Shown: one piece after another, positions 1 through 8,104 of the stretch
How the letters are laid out: each line of letters begins with the position of its first letter
How positions within the stretch are numbered: position 1 is the first letter of the stretch
Origin: Pseudomonas anguilliseptica
Lineage (GTDB): Bacteria > Pseudomonadota > Gammaproteobacteria > Pseudomonadales > Pseudomonadaceae
Reading direction: 5' to 3'
Assembly (NCBI RefSeq): GCF_021375795.1
Contig: NZ_JAEIOI010000003.1
Location: forward strand, 603,403-651,918
DNA: 48,516 nt
Translations under genes and position numbers: made by a program
The notes under the pieces: generated by a model
Seen by the model: the letters and a program-made list of their open reading frames with translations, nothing else
The model's database searches: none
Told to the model about the DNA's origin: nothing

Positions 1-222
1 GTAGCCGTAGACACCACCGCTTTCCAGCCATGAATGCTTGATCAGACCTAGCAAGCGCTGATCGTCCTTGGCTCGCGCAGACTTGGGCTCGCTCAGCCAG
101 GCGTAGTAGCCGCTGGGATGCACTTTCAGCACCTGGCAGAGACGTTGAACGGAGTAGCTCGCCGAGAGCTGGCGGACAAAGACGTACCTCAGCCTGACTC
201 CTTGGCAAAGTACGCGGCGGCC
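1..222 (-). CDS. IS3 transposase OrfB, N-terminal part (runs off the left edge)
   Basis: After a -1 shift from orfA the frame reads through ...RYVFVRQLSASYSVQ... and on to HPSGYYAWLSEP and GGVYGY. This is the usual start of IS3 OrfB just before the DDE integrase core. The catalytic DDE residues are outside the window. It is probably made only as an OrfAB fusion by frameshifting at the A6G run at 222-228. The frame is open to position 1, so there is no sign of decay in the visible part. Confidence 0.75.
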
Positions 223-467
223 TTTTTTAGGATGTCGCGCTCCTCGGTCACTCGCTTGAGCTCGGCACGCAGGCGACGCAACTCGGCTTGTTGATCATCT
301 TCGCGTTTGCGCTGGGCTTCCGGCTTACTGTAGCGCTTGATCCACACATACAGGCTGTGTGTGGATACGCCCAACCGAGCCGCGACCTCGGCAACAGGGC
401 GGTCGCGCTCGGTCACTTGCTTGACCGCTTCGATCTTGAATTCTTCGGGGTAACGCTGGTTGCTCAT
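189..467 (-). CDS. IS3-family transposase OrfA
   Basis: A 92-residue helix-turn-helix protein that binds the IS ends. The N-terminal half holds the HTH (RYPEEFKIEAVKQV..., then GVSTHSLYVWIKRY). The C-terminal half is a leucine-zipper-like coiled coil (ELRRLRAELKRVTEERDILKKA) as in IS3 OrfA proteins. A slippery AAAAAAG run (minus strand, 228-222) sits eight codons before the end of the reading frame, the standard place for the programmed -1 frameshift giving OrfAB. The start is ATG at 467, preceded by an AGGAGGT ribosome site. Confidence 0.88.
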   Translation of the reverse strand: MSNQRYPEEFKIEAVKQVTERDRPVAEVAARLGVSTHSLYVWIKRYSKPEAQRKREDDQQAELRRLRAELKRVTEERDILKKAAAYFAKESG

Positions 468-527
468 GGCACCTCCTAATGGGCCTCAATTATGAGGCTC
501 GGAGGTCTCTAGGGAAGCGGGGCCTAT

Positions 528-959
528 TCAGGTCAACGGTAAAGTCCACCAGAACCGCCGCGAGAAGTCCTTCAGCTCTGGGTTTTCCTCCTCTTCCAGC
601 TCCGGGATGACAGGTTCCAGCGTCATCCCGCAGATCGGGCAGTTTCCGGGAGCCGGTTGACGAATCTCTGGATGCATCGGACAGGTGTATTCAGCACTTA
701 CGGGTGTCGATGTGGGTGCTGGAGTCACGTGCTGGTGATGCCCACCATGCGACTGATGGCTCGTGTACTGATGAGGATCTGCTTGGAATTTCTCCAGGCA
801 CTTCGCACTGCAGAAACGATAGGCCTTCCCTTCAACGCTCTCGTGGTAAGGGCTATCAGGTTTGACCTCCATGCCACACACCGGGTCGCGCTGGCTCTCG
901 GAGTGAGCGAGCGAGTTATGTGCATGATCCTGGTCATGATGGCAGGAGGTCTTATGCAT
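528..959 (-). pseudogene. Copper-translocating P-type ATPase, 5' fragment truncated by the IS
   Basis: Only the cytoplasmic N-terminus of a CopA/SilP-type copper exporter remains, about 140 residues. It has a His-rich start, a YHS domain (about residues 25-65, DPVCGMEV and FCSAKCLEKF) and a heavy-metal-binding module (about 91-117, YTCPMHPEI and CPICGMTLEP). The frame reaches FSRRFWWTLPL, the start of the first membrane helix in this family, and then stops on the IS end. All membrane helices, the CPC site and the phosphorylation domain are missing here. The rest may lie beyond the IS, but no ATPase can be made across it. It starts 5 bp after the DUF2933 gene, consistent with one operon. Confidence 0.8.
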
Positions 960-964
960 GCGAT

Positions 965-1213
965 TTATTTCCTTTCTTCGTCCTTGGAAACAGCGGTGCT
1001 GCTGGAGTGGGAATGCCCGCCGTGATTATGGCCAAACAGATGCATCAGTGGGCACAGCAGCAGGATGAGGTACGGCAGGGCCTGCGAAAGGTGACCGTAA
1101 TGCTCACGCGCCACATAGAAGATGCCGATTACGGCCAGCATGATTAGCGAAATACCGATCTTGCTCTTCCAAAAAGGCGGTTCAGTCGTGCTGGAGTGAT
1201 GAGTGTGGTCCAT
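965..1213 (-). CDS. DUF2933 family small membrane protein
   Basis: 82 residues with two hydrophobic segments (about 18-35, IGISLIMLAVIGIFYVA; about 45-60, LPYLILLLCPLMHLFGH) followed by a His-rich tail (GHNHGGHSHS). DUF2933 proteins typically sit beside copper ATPases and metal-binding proteins in proteobacterial resistance clusters. The biochemical role is not established; the His clusters at both ends suggest metal contact. It lies directly upstream of the truncated ATPase gene on the same strand. Confidence 0.75.
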   Translation of the reverse strand: MDHTHHSSTTEPPFWKSKIGISLIMLAVIGIFYVAREHYGHLSQALPYLILLLCPLMHLFGHNHGGHSHSSSTAVSKDEERK

Positions 1214-1292
1214 GACAATAGCCTCAATTCAATGGCTGTTGGATCAGCATAGGCGGCTCAAGTAAAGCGGAGTTGACACGTATCAATAGAGT

Positions 1293-1826
1293 TCAGCGTA
1301 CGGTCACCTTGCCGAACATTCCCGATTGATAATGTCCTGGGACATTACAGGCGAATTCCAGATCAGTGGCCTCGGAGAAGGTCCAAACCAGCTCTTCGCG
1401 TGCGCCAGGTCCTACCAGAACACTGTTGGGATCGTCGTGCTCCATGCCGACCATCTTCATGCCGCCCATGGCATGGTCCATATTGCTCATGACATGCGCT
1501 GCAGTCGGGGACAACGTGCCGTTCTGAAACATCGCAGCCATCTCTTTCTGATGCGCGGCATGGGACGCGGCTTTGCCAAGGTTGAATTCGTGCAGCAGAG
1601 TCCCCTCGTTTTGCAGTACGAAGCGAACAGTCTCGCCCGCCTTGATTTCCATTACCTTGGGTTCAAAGAAGATGTCCCCCATCCGTACTTCGATGGTGCG
1701 GTCTACTGCCTGGCTGTCTCCCGGTTGCCCGATGCTGTCTTTGTTGTGTCCCGGGCTGGCCAGAGCGTTCGCAGTGCTGAGCAGCAAGCCAACGGTGGTG
1801 ACTATGGATACTGATCTGAGCTTCAT
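1293..1826 (-). CDS. copI: Periplasmic cupredoxin, CopI-type copper-resistance protein
   Basis: About 177 residues. A signal peptide ending near ...STANALASPG is followed by one cupredoxin (plastocyanin-like) domain. Type-1 copper ligands are visible: the His in LLHEFNLG, and Cys, His and Met in ACNVPGHYQSGM near the C-terminus. A Met/His-rich insert (HVMSNMDHAMGGMKMVGMEHDD) separates the two halves of the domain. CopI proteins protect against copper in the periplasm. ATG 1826 is preferred over GTG 1835 because an AGGTG lies 6 nt before the ATG. A second copy follows at 1980-2537. Confidence 0.82.
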   Translation of the reverse strand: MKLRSVSIVTTVGLLLSTANALASPGHNKDSIGQPGDSQAVDRTIEVRMGDIFFEPKVMEIKAGETVRFVLQNEGTLLHEFNLGKAASHAAHQKEMAAMFQNGTLSPTAAHVMSNMDHAMGGMKMVGMEHDDPNSVLVGPGAREELVWTFSEATDLEFACNVPGHYQSGMFGKVTVR

Positions 1827-1929
1827 GGTGAGCACCTGTGCTAATGAGGAAGGAAACGCCCTGATGCTAATCAGGTGAAGCTGCCGGCACGCTGACGCGA
1901 AAAATACATCACAGTAAGGTTCGTTAGAT

Positions 1930-1966
1930 CGGTGCTACCCAGACCCGTGGCTAACGGGTAGCACCG
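1930..1966. repeat. Inverted repeat between the two cupredoxin genes
   Basis: CGGTGCTACCC at 1930-1940 is repeated in reverse complement at 1956-1966 with a 15-nt loop. It lies just downstream of the stop of the 1980-2537 gene (minus strand). There is no T-run, so it is a structural element or weak terminator rather than a clear intrinsic terminator. Confidence 0.55.
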
Positions 1967-1979
1967 CTCCGCCGTCGAT

Positions 1980-2537
1980 CTAACGCAGGGCGAACTCACC
2001 CACCATTCCCGCTTGATAATGTCCAGGTAGCGTGCAGGCAAAGCTCAAGCTCCCAGCCTTGGGGAAGGTCCACACGAACTCTTTGGTTATGCCGGGCTCA
2101 ACGAGAATCGCGTTCGGATCGTCATGCTTGGCTTTGATGACTTCCGGATACCCAGGCGGGTTGGCATCACCAGTGCCATAACGCTCATGCCAGACAATAC
2201 TTTCGGCCATGCCTGTCGGCGTCAACGTACCGTCCTTGAACAAGGCCGCCATCTTGCGCTGGTGTTCCAGTTGGGACGCTGCCTGCCCGATGTTGAACTC
2301 ATGCATCAATGCACCTTCGTTCTTCAGAACGAACCGCACGGTTTCACCTGGCTTTACATCGATCGTCTTCTGGCTGTAGTTGATGTCGTCCATCTTCACG
2401 AAGACGGTACGAGTCGCCGGCGTCGCCTGGGCCTGCTGCCCAATGCCATTGTTACTGTCGCCGGTCTCGGCAACTGCCGGAAAAGTGGTGCTGATGAACA
2501 GTGTGCTGATCAGCAGCTTAAGGGGGATGCGTTTCAT
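1980..2537 (-). CDS. Periplasmic cupredoxin, second CopI-type protein
   Basis: 185 residues with a signal peptide (cleavage near FPAVAETG) and a cupredoxin domain. It shows the same copper ligands as its neighbour: His in LMHEFNIG, then Cys, His and Met in ACTLPGHYQAGM. The central insert differs: it lacks the Met-rich stretch of the 1293-1826 copy and has a WHERYGTGDANPPGY segment. The two are clearly paralogues, probably an old tandem duplication. The start is ATG 2537. It lies between the other cupredoxin gene and the His/Met-rich protein, all on the minus strand. Confidence 0.8.
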   Translation of the reverse strand: MKRIPLKLLISTLFISTTFPAVAETGDSNNGIGQQAQATPATRTVFVKMDDINYSQKTIDVKPGETVRFVLKNEGALMHEFNIGQAASQLEHQRKMAALFKDGTLTPTGMAESIVWHERYGTGDANPPGYPEVIKAKHDDPNAILVEPGITKEFVWTFPKAGSLSFACTLPGHYQAGMVGEFALR

Positions 2538-2628
2538 GGTGAGACCTCGCTAGGTAGGCTGGAAATCTCATGCTATTCCCCGCTTCCTGCCAGGCCGCTG
2601 ACCCCAAAACTACAATTGCGTCAGCTGG

Positions 2629-2656
2629 AAAAAAGCACGGCGCCATTGAGGCGCCG
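2629..2656 (-). terminator. Intrinsic terminator after the 2705-3064 gene
   Basis: On the minus strand a perfect 7-bp GC stem (CGGCGCC, loop TCAAT, GGCGCCG) is followed by GTGC and a T6 run at 2634-2629. It would end transcription from the His/Met-rich gene before the cupredoxin genes, which then need their own promoters. Confidence 0.75.
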
Positions 2657-2704
2657 CTAGGCCAAAGGAGCAATCACGGAAGGCCTGGAAGATGGGGGAA
2701 ATCT

Positions 2705-3064
2705 TTACTGATGGCACTCTTTGTCGGCCATCATCAGCTTGTGCTCGCGAATCATTTGACCCAGGACGTCGTCTACTAACTTGTCGTGTCTTTCCATCCA
2801 GGCCAAATGATCTTCGGCAGACATGCCTGGAGCAGGATGTTCATTGTGCAGCTGACTCATGAGGTCTTCGAGCATGTTCATGTGCTCCTTCATGTGCACA
2901 TGCCGCTCGCCGACTGGGGCCTTCTCTGCCTGGATCAGCACGGCTTCCGCTTTGTCGCGCATCTGCTGCATGCGCTCAAAGGTACGATCACTCCCCCCTT
3001 CGGCCCAGACCATAGAAGAAAGCAGCAGCGAACCAACCAGAAGTAAAGGTTTCAGCGATTTCAT
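2705..3064 (-). CDS. Periplasmic Met/His-rich helical protein, copper-associated, unknown
   Basis: About 119 residues. A clear signal peptide (MKSLKPLLLVGSLLLSSMVWAEGG) is followed by an all-helical, Met/His-rich chain (MRDKAEAV, HVHMKEHMNMLEDLMSQ, WMERHDKLVDDVL, MMADKECHQ). I do not recognise a named family. The composition and position, divergent from copRS, suggest periplasmic copper binding or sensing. I chose ATG 3064 because GGAG lies 9 nt upstream and the signal peptide begins there; a longer in-frame extension to 3169 has no such support. Confidence 0.65.
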   Translation of the reverse strand: MKSLKPLLLVGSLLLSSMVWAEGGSDRTFERMQQMRDKAEAVLIQAEKAPVGERHVHMKEHMNMLEDLMSQLHNEHPAPGMSAEDHLAWMERHDKLVDDVLGQMIREHKLMMADKECHQ

Positions 3065-3193
3065 GGGGCAGTCTCCATCAGTGCAAACTATGGCCGGCAC
3101 CTCTGCTTTTGGTCTATCGAGGGCCGAGAGCACAACCCAGTGCTCATGCTTGCACCCTAGACAAGCCACCCTGTCAGTGACCTGAAGTCAGGA

Positions 3194-3207
3194 TTACATT
3201 TTCGTAA
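3194..3207. promoter_or_regulatory. Candidate CopR operator
   Basis: TTACATTTTCGTAA is an interrupted palindrome (TTAC-N6-GTAA) in the divergent gap between the Met/His-rich gene (start 3064) and copR (start 3272). Its form resembles boxes bound by CopR/CusR-type regulators. One site could serve both directions. No footprint evidence is available; this is pattern plus position. Confidence 0.45.
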
Positions 3208-3271
3208 GCTTCTGGTTGGTGGTGCCGTTTGCCTGCAAACTCAGGCCACCCGACTTTTGGAGTCTGCTCGA

Positions 3272-3949
3272 ATGAAACTACTGGTAGCTGAAGACGAACC
3301 CAAAACCGGTACGTACCTCCAGCAAGGTCTCACCGAGGCTGGGTTCAATGTCGACCGGGTTATGACCGGTACAGATGCCCTTCAGCATGCACTTAGCGAA
3401 GCCTATGACCTGCTAATTCTGGATGTAATGATGCCTGGGCTGGACGGTTGGGAAGTGCTGCGCATGTTGCGCGCAGCAGGAAAAGACGTCCCCGTACTGT
3501 TCTTGACGGCACGCGATGGTGTGGAAGACCGCGTAAAAGGGTTGGAGCTGGGTGCGGACGACTACCTGATCAAGCCATTTGCTTTCTCAGAGCTTCTGGC
3601 CAGGGTCAGAACGCTGTTGCGCAGAGGTAATGGTTCGCCGACGCAGACCACCATGAAAATTGCCGATCTGGAAGTCGATCTGATGAAGCGGCGTGCGATC
3701 CGTGGCGGGAAAAGAATTGACCTGACCGCGAAGGAGTTTTCACTGCTGGAACTGCTACTGCGCCGGCGCGGCGAGGTGCTCCCGAAGTCGCTGATTGCCT
3801 CTCAGGTTTGGGACATGAATTTCGACAGCGACACCAATGTTATTGAGGTTGCGGTACGCCGGCTACGCGCAAAAATCGATGACGATTTCGATCTCAAGCT
3901 GATTCATACCGCCCGCGGCATGGGATACATGATGGATGCTCCGGAGTGA
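3272..3949 (+). CDS. copR: Copper-responsive response regulator, OmpR/PhoB family
   Basis: 225 residues. An N-terminal receiver domain has the acidic pocket (AEDEP), phospho-acceptor Asp ([13 protein letters not shown]) and Lys (DDYLIKPF). A C-terminal winged helix carries the OmpR-type DNA-binding signature ([18 protein letters not shown] and [14 protein letters not shown]). It is followed directly by the kinase gene, and the gene order sits inside a copper cluster, so a CopR/CusR role is likely. ATG 3272 fits the family start (MKLLVAEDE); an upstream TTG at 3257 would add five residues. Confidence 0.88.
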   Translation: MKLLVAEDEPKTGTYLQQGLTEAGFNVDRVMTGTDALQHALSEAYDLLILDVMMPGLDGWEVLRMLRAAGKDVPVLFLTARDGVEDRVKGLELGADDYLIKPFAFSELLARVRTLLRRGNGSPTQTTMKIADLEVDLMKRRAIRGGKRIDLTAKEFSLLELLLRRRGEVLPKSLIASQVWDMNFDSDTNVIEVAVRRLRAKIDDDFDLKLIHTARGMGYMMDAPE

Positions 3950-3951
3950 AT

Positions 3952-5328
3952 ATGAAGCACCTTTCGCTGACCGCACGCATGAGCCTGATGTTCATGTCCG
4001 CGGTAATTGCAGTCCTGACGGTAGCAGGGCTGAGTTTCAATATGCTCAGCCAGCACCACTTCAAGATGCTGGATCGGCAGGCCCTGGTGGAGAAACTCGA
4101 ATCCGCCAAACATATCCTCAACAATGCTCGCGGTGAAGCGAGCCTTTCGGAAGAATTACCGCAGTTGCGAGCTTTGCTGGGAGCCCATCAGGATCTGGCC
4201 GCCACTATCCTGGCCAGTGACGGTTCTGTACTGTTTTCCGACCCCAGAGCAGTCGAAGTACCTGAGCGTTTCAGACGTGCAAATGAGCAGAGCATGTGGG
4301 AGTGGCAGAACGGCCAACACATGTACCGTGGCATGACGGAGCAAATCTCGGTAGCCGATCAGGCTGAGCCGCTCACTGCGTTGCTGATTCTTGACGTCAC
4401 CGATCACACACACTTTTTCGACACGCTGCAACGATGGTTTTGGATTGGATTGGTCATCAGCGCCCTGTTCAGTGCCACACTCGGCTGGGTGGTTGCTCGC
4501 AGCGGCCTTAGGCCTCTGCGGCAAGTCACTCATGTGGCCTCCGGGATGTCCGCTCGCTCGTTACAGGAGCGAATCCCTCTCGAACCAGTGCCGCGGGAAC
4601 TTCAGCAACTGGTTCTCTCCTTCAATGCGATGTTGGCTCGGCTAGAGGATGCCTTCGTTAGGCTCTCCAATTTTTCGGCCGACATTGCCCACGAGCTACG
4701 AACTCCAGTCAGCAATCTGATGACCCACACCGAGGTCGTGCTGAGTAAAAAACGCGATATCAATGCCTATGAGGAGAATCTGTACTCCAACCTGGAGGAC
4801 TTGAAGCGCATGTCTCGGATGATTGATGACATGCTGTTCTTGGCCAAGGCTGATAATGGCCTGATCATCCCCGAGCAGGCCAGGATCGAACTGGCTGACG
4901 TAGTCTTCAAGCTGTTTGACTACTACCACCTTCTGGCCGAAGAGCGCGGCATTGAGCTATCGCTCACAGGCAAAGGCCAAGTGCTGGGAGATCGGCTGAT
5001 GCTTGATCGCGCGCTATCCAACTTGCTGTCCAATGCGCTGCGCTACACGCCGGCGGGACAGACAATTTCGGTTCTGATCCGCGAGACAGAGGACTCCACT
5101 ACCTTCAGTATCGAGAACCCAGGGGACACAATCAGCTCAGAGCATCTAGAGAAGCTCTTCGACCGTTTTTACCGGGTTGACCCCGCTCGGCGGGAGGGCA
5201 GCCCGAGCAACGCCGGGCTCGGGCTTGCAATCACCCGATCCATCATTGAGGCTCACAAAGGCCGCATCTGGTGCACCTCAGCGGCTAGCCTCACGGGCTT
5301 TCACATCGAATTGCCCCATCCCAGATAA
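3952..5328 (+). CDS. copS: Copper-sensing histidine kinase
   Basis: About 458 residues in the heavy-metal sensor kinase layout. TM1 (about 10-30), a periplasmic sensor region (to about 160), TM2 (WFWIGLVISALFSATLGWVV) and a HAMP linker are followed by the H-box (FSADIAHELRTP), N-box (LSNLLSNALRYTP) and a catalytic domain ending in GLGLAITRSI. Phospho-His passes phosphate to CopR. ATG 3952 lies 5 nt after a GGAG inside the end of copR and 2 nt past its stop; a GTG at 3946 overlapping the copR stop is the alternative. Translational coupling is likely. Confidence 0.87.
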   Translation: MKHLSLTARMSLMFMSAVIAVLTVAGLSFNMLSQHHFKMLDRQALVEKLESAKHILNNARGEASLSEELPQLRALLGAHQDLAATILASDGSVLFSDPRAVEVPERFRRANEQSMWEWQNGQHMYRGMTEQISVADQAEPLTALLILDVTDHTHFFDTLQRWFWIGLVISALFSATLGWVVARSGLRPLRQVTHVASGMSARSLQERIPLEPVPRELQQLVLSFNAMLARLEDAFVRLSNFSADIAHELRTPVSNLMTHTEVVLSKKRDINAYEENLYSNLEDLKRMSRMIDDMLFLAKADNGLIIPEQARIELADVVFKLFDYYHLLAEERGIELSLTGKGQVLGDRLMLDRALSNLLSNALRYTPAGQTISVLIRETEDSTTFSIENPGDTISSEHLEKLFDRFYRVDPARREGSPSNAGLGLAITRSIIEAHKGRIWCTSAASLTGFHIELPHPR

Positions 5329-5363
5329 TGCCGGTCTGGCGGTAAGTAGGCTACAGCTAACCG

Positions 5364-5605
5364 CTAGCCCAACTTGACAGGGTGGGTGCAGGTGCAACTC
5401 GACTGAGCGCAGATTGCATTCGCCATCCAGATAGGTAACGAGCGGTGAGCTGACACAAGAGCACCCCATTCGCTCTCGGGTAGCAGCTCATGAAGTTTGG
5501 AAACTGCATCCCCCGCGCTTGCCTCGCCAAGCCAAACCAATGCTCGGATGGCGTCCCCCGCTCCAGTAGCGCCAAGCACGTCAGGTTGCCGGAAGCCCTC
5601 ACAGC
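5364..5605 (-). pseudogene. C-terminal relic of a small accessory protein (antitoxin-like?)
   Basis: An open stretch encodes VLGATGAGDAIRALVWLGEA..., then LHELLPESEWGAL and HRSLPIWMANAI, ending at a stop at 5364. An in-frame stop lies just upstream and there is no convincing start, so it looks like the tail of a longer protein. The pattern resembles the tail of some AbiEi/DUF6088-type regulators, but I hold this loosely. A perfect tandem repeat of AATTGGCAACC lies at 5618-5639, between this relic and the attachment repeat. Confidence 0.3.
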
Positions 5606-5717
5606 CTAGCCAATCTCAATTGGCAACCAATTGGCAACCAGAAAGATAAAAATAGCACTAGCATCAAAAACCTACAGGCATAAAAAAATCCAGTCACCGT
5701 TAAGTGGCTGGATTTTC

Positions 5718-5777
5718 TAGGGTTTTTTGGTCGGGACGGAGTGATTCGAACACTCGACCCCTTGCACCCCATGCAAG
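5718..5777. repeat. Distal attachment-site copy (3' half of tRNA-Pro)
   Basis: Sixty bases are identical to 17435-17494. Bases 5728-5777 are the last 50 nt of tRNA-Pro on the minus strand, including CCA, T-arm and anticodon stem. The left-hand tRNA ends at the anticodon stem, so it is not a functional tRNA. The hairpin at about 5688-5714 just beyond is nearly the same as the one after the intact tRNA (17404-17431). Confidence 0.88.
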
Positions 5778-5985
5778 CTATCAAGGGCACACTGAAATCC
5801 GTAAGCAATTGAATTAAAAGGCTTTACCAGAAGATCTTTTCAATTTCGATTGGTGTAAATTGACAAAAATCTGCTGCTTTGACAACGCAAAACCGCGGCC
5901 TCCAGAGGAGTTTTGCAGCTCATTATGGAGCGCTTTCAGCCATACCCATGGCAATCCTGGCATACGCACTACAGGCCCAAAGCAC
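5778..5985. other. Island left margin, no gene seen
   Basis: About 208 bases between the distal attachment repeat and the stop of the first island gene. It is AT-rich at first and has no plausible start-plus-ribosome-site combination on either strand. I see no repeat or hairpin of note. Confidence 0.5.
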
Positions 5986-7071
5986 TCAGCGATGATCCTT
6001 TTTTAGGGCGGTTTTCTTGCGCAGCCAAGCGTATTGAGCAGGATCAATACTCAGCAGCTGGCCTATCACAGACTCTCTCTTCTCCGGAGGCATACGCCCC
6101 AGCAGAGATCGAATTTCCGATTCAATGCTCCCTGCTTTAGCACCCCGCTCCTCTGCCTTTGAGTACCATTCATGCCCAAGGGCGATGTTACCCATCTCGA
6201 TGTTCAGTGCCCCAAGAAGTGTGCACGGTCGAAAGCTATTCGGCAGAAGCCGGTGTGCTTCGTCCGCCAACTTGAGTGCTTCATTATAGCGACCAAGATC
6301 GCGCATCACGCCACCATGAGTGGTGCGAACCGCCGACCTCAGCTTGGCTTGCTTGAGGGCTCCATCCTGGATCTTCTCCAGGAGGTCATGCGCTTCCTGC
6401 GAGGCATCGCATTTGCGCAGGTGGCCACTGGCATTCACTAACTGCCAGACATCACCCGTCTTGCGAAACGCCCCCAAGTAGTAGTCAGCTTCCATACGAT
6501 TATGAGCACGTAGGATTTCCTCAGTGGCGTATTCCCTGCCCTCGCTTTTCAGCCAAACGGCCTCTTCCTCGGAAAGCCGCCTTGCACTATCTAGCTTGCG
6601 CAAAATCGCCATCAGTTGGCTGAAGTCGAGCTCGTCAACGAAGCCATCAACACCATAGTTTTCTCGCAGCACTCGACTCTTTTGGCGAGCGATGAATTTC
6701 GGATCACTTTCGCGCTGGAGTCTCTCGGCATGGAAGCGAGCCATCATGGTAGCGTGGCGAGCCTCAGCCGCCTCCTGCTCAACCTTTCGCTGTTGCTCAA
6801 GGGATTTCTGATGCTCCGCAGCAGCGGCGACCCTGGACGACTGCTCAATTGGCGCAAGCCGAAGAAACTGTGATTCAGAAATATCACCAGCAACGAATTG
6901 CGCCAGGCTCTTGAGGCCATTTTCAGTCAGGAAGCGCAGCCCTAGAGCACTCAATGGTTTACCTTGGGCAAAGGTAGCCAGAAGGTTAGACAGGCGTGAA
7001 CCAGAGACTGAAGAACCCGGCATGTCATCGACCCAGAACCGTTTGGCGAGGGTCAAATAGTTGTCTGACAT
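5986..7071 (-). CDS. Hypothetical protein, coiled coil plus TPR-like repeats
   Basis: 361 residues, soluble, no signal peptide. Residues about 75-130 form a charged helical/coiled-coil stretch (EHQKSLEQQRKVEQEAAEAR...). Residues about 255-315 contain two TPR-like helical pairs (GRYNEALKLADEAHRLLP and GNIALGHEWYSKAEERGA). TPR modules mediate protein contacts, so an adaptor role is possible. I do not recognise a named family. It is the first gene inside the island and transcribed toward the distal attachment site. ATG 7071 begins MSDNYLTLAKRFWVDD. Confidence 0.6.
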   Translation of the reverse strand: MSDNYLTLAKRFWVDDMPGSSVSGSRLSNLLATFAQGKPLSALGLRFLTENGLKSLAQFVAGDISESQFLRLAPIEQSSRVAAAAEHQKSLEQQRKVEQEAAEARHATMMARFHAERLQRESDPKFIARQKSRVLRENYGVDGFVDELDFSQLMAILRKLDSARRLSEEEAVWLKSEGREYATEEILRAHNRMEADYYLGAFRKTGDVWQLVNASGHLRKCDASQEAHDLLEKIQDGALKQAKLRSAVRTTHGGVMRDLGRYNEALKLADEAHRLLPNSFRPCTLLGALNIEMGNIALGHEWYSKAEERGAKAGSIESEIRSLLGRMPPEKRESVIGQLLSIDPAQYAWLRKKTALKKDHR

Positions 7072-7120
7072 CAGCGCTCCATGCTTAGAAAAGTTTAACA
7101 GCGAACCGGCATCAAGCTAT

Positions 7121-7320
7121 TCGATCATGTCACCCAGTTGAGAAGTCAGGCTGGCCAGCGGATCACCTTCATCATCGCCGACCACGATCAGCAGTTCAAC
7201 CATCGCCTCTATCAGAGCATCATAGTCGTCTTCGCTCGTCGGCTCAGTGAGTAACGGTGCAACGTAACACCAGCGCCCTGTAATGAACGATGGAAATCAG
7301 CCGCGACTTTGCCACCAGAT
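7121..7320 (-). pseudogene. Decayed second copy of higBA
   Basis: Bases 7121-7273 match the N-terminal part of higA at 14341-14493 with scattered substitutions. Bases 7275-7320 then match part of higB from 14595 onward. About 100 bases between the two stretches are missing, so neither protein can be made. The antitoxin DNA-binding domain is also absent. It records either an older insertion of the same module or a partial duplication inside the island. Confidence 0.72.
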
Positions 7321-7642
7321 TTGCCCCACACGACTCAGGGCCAAAAAGCATCAGTTGATCCCCAGAAAGGCGAGCGCCCCCATTCGCCACGAGAGTCACA
7401 CCGTGTGCGATTATGACCGCACGGAATAGACGCAGGCTATCATCAGGCTGTTGGCGCTAAACGATGACTGCCCAATTAAAGGCCCTTGTGCTGACCGAAA
7501 ACTGCCCCTAGCGCTCAACTGCTCATGCACGCTTTTTAAGCAGGTAAGATAGAGCTCCACCAGCAATAAGCAAATCAGGCCAAAGCGGCCTGACTGAAAC
7601 GAAACGGCCTACACAAAAACCGAAGCAACTCACAGGACGTAT
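7321..7642. other. Intergenic region before the kinase gene
   Basis: No gene is seen. A 7-bp inverted repeat (TCAGGCC-AAAGC-GGCCTGA, 7575-7593) lies about 50 bases before the kinase start, without a T-run. The kinase has a good ribosome site (AGGA, 5 nt before the ATG at 7643). Confidence 0.45.
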
Positions 7643-8104
7643 ATGAATATATATCTAATGATAGGTGCGCCGGGCGCCGGAAAAAGCCACTACTGCGAAA
7701 AAGCATTCCATGGATTGGAAATAATATCCTGTGATCAGCTGCGAGAAGAGCTTTTTGGGGACAGAAGATCTTTTGAAATAAGAGAGGTGATAAAAAATAA
7801 AATAAAAGAAATAGTTATGGCCAGGGTTAAGGGCGCAAAGGAGGATATAGTCCTTGACACCACCTACTTCAACGAGGCGCACGAACGGGAATTCCTGTTT
7901 TTACTCGACCAGAACATAAGCATCAATGCAATCTTTGTAAAAACCGAACTTGATCTCTGCTTGATTCAAAACAAAAAGCGAGCGCACGAAAGAGTTGTAT
8001 CCGAGGAGATGGTCGAAATGCTATTCGGGCGAGTCTGCCCGCCCGATTATGCAGAGGGATTTAACTCAATAAAAATAGTGACCACACAAGAGATGAAACC
8101 CTAG
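7643..8104 (+). CDS. P-loop (AAA-type) small-molecule or polynucleotide kinase
   Basis: 153 residues. A Walker A motif is at the very start (GAPGAGKS, residues 8-15). A CDQLREELFG segment (about 30-39) and a Walker-B-like strand VLDTTYFN (about 71-78) match the Zeta-toxin/polynucleotide-kinase/Cpt-type group. A lid with KKRAHERVV follows (about 112-120). The substrate cannot be told from sequence. It is transcribed toward the UvrA-like gene and their ends overlap by 4 nt, so it may be a partner expressed from its own promoter, or a separate cassette. Confidence 0.72.
   Translation: MNIYLMIGAPGAGKSHYCEKAFHGLEIISCDQLREELFGDRRSFEIREVIKNKIKEIVMARVKGAKEDIVLDTTYFNEAHEREFLFLLDQNISINAIFVKTELDLCLIQNKKRAHERVVSEEMVEMLFGRVCPPDYAEGFNSIKIVTTQEMKP

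Larger units (their letters stand above)
1..530 (-). mobile_element. IS3-family insertion sequence, right end (partial)
   Basis: This is the upstream end of an IS3-family element. orfA is complete, the 5' part of orfB is present, and the rest lies beyond the left edge. Read on the minus strand, the terminus begins TGAATAGGCCCCGCTTCCC at position 530; IS3-family ends commonly start with TG. The boundary is sharp: to its right the sequence is copper ATPase coding DNA, whose reading frame stops on the IS terminal TGA (528-530). The target duplication cannot be seen because the other end is outside the window. The group (IS51/IS407-like) is a guess from the OrfA sequence style. Confidence 0.85.

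Noticed and set aside
5728..5777. Second tRNA-Pro gene
   Set aside because: Only the 3' half matches; beyond the anticodon stem the sequence does not fold as a tRNA. It is an attachment-site copy.
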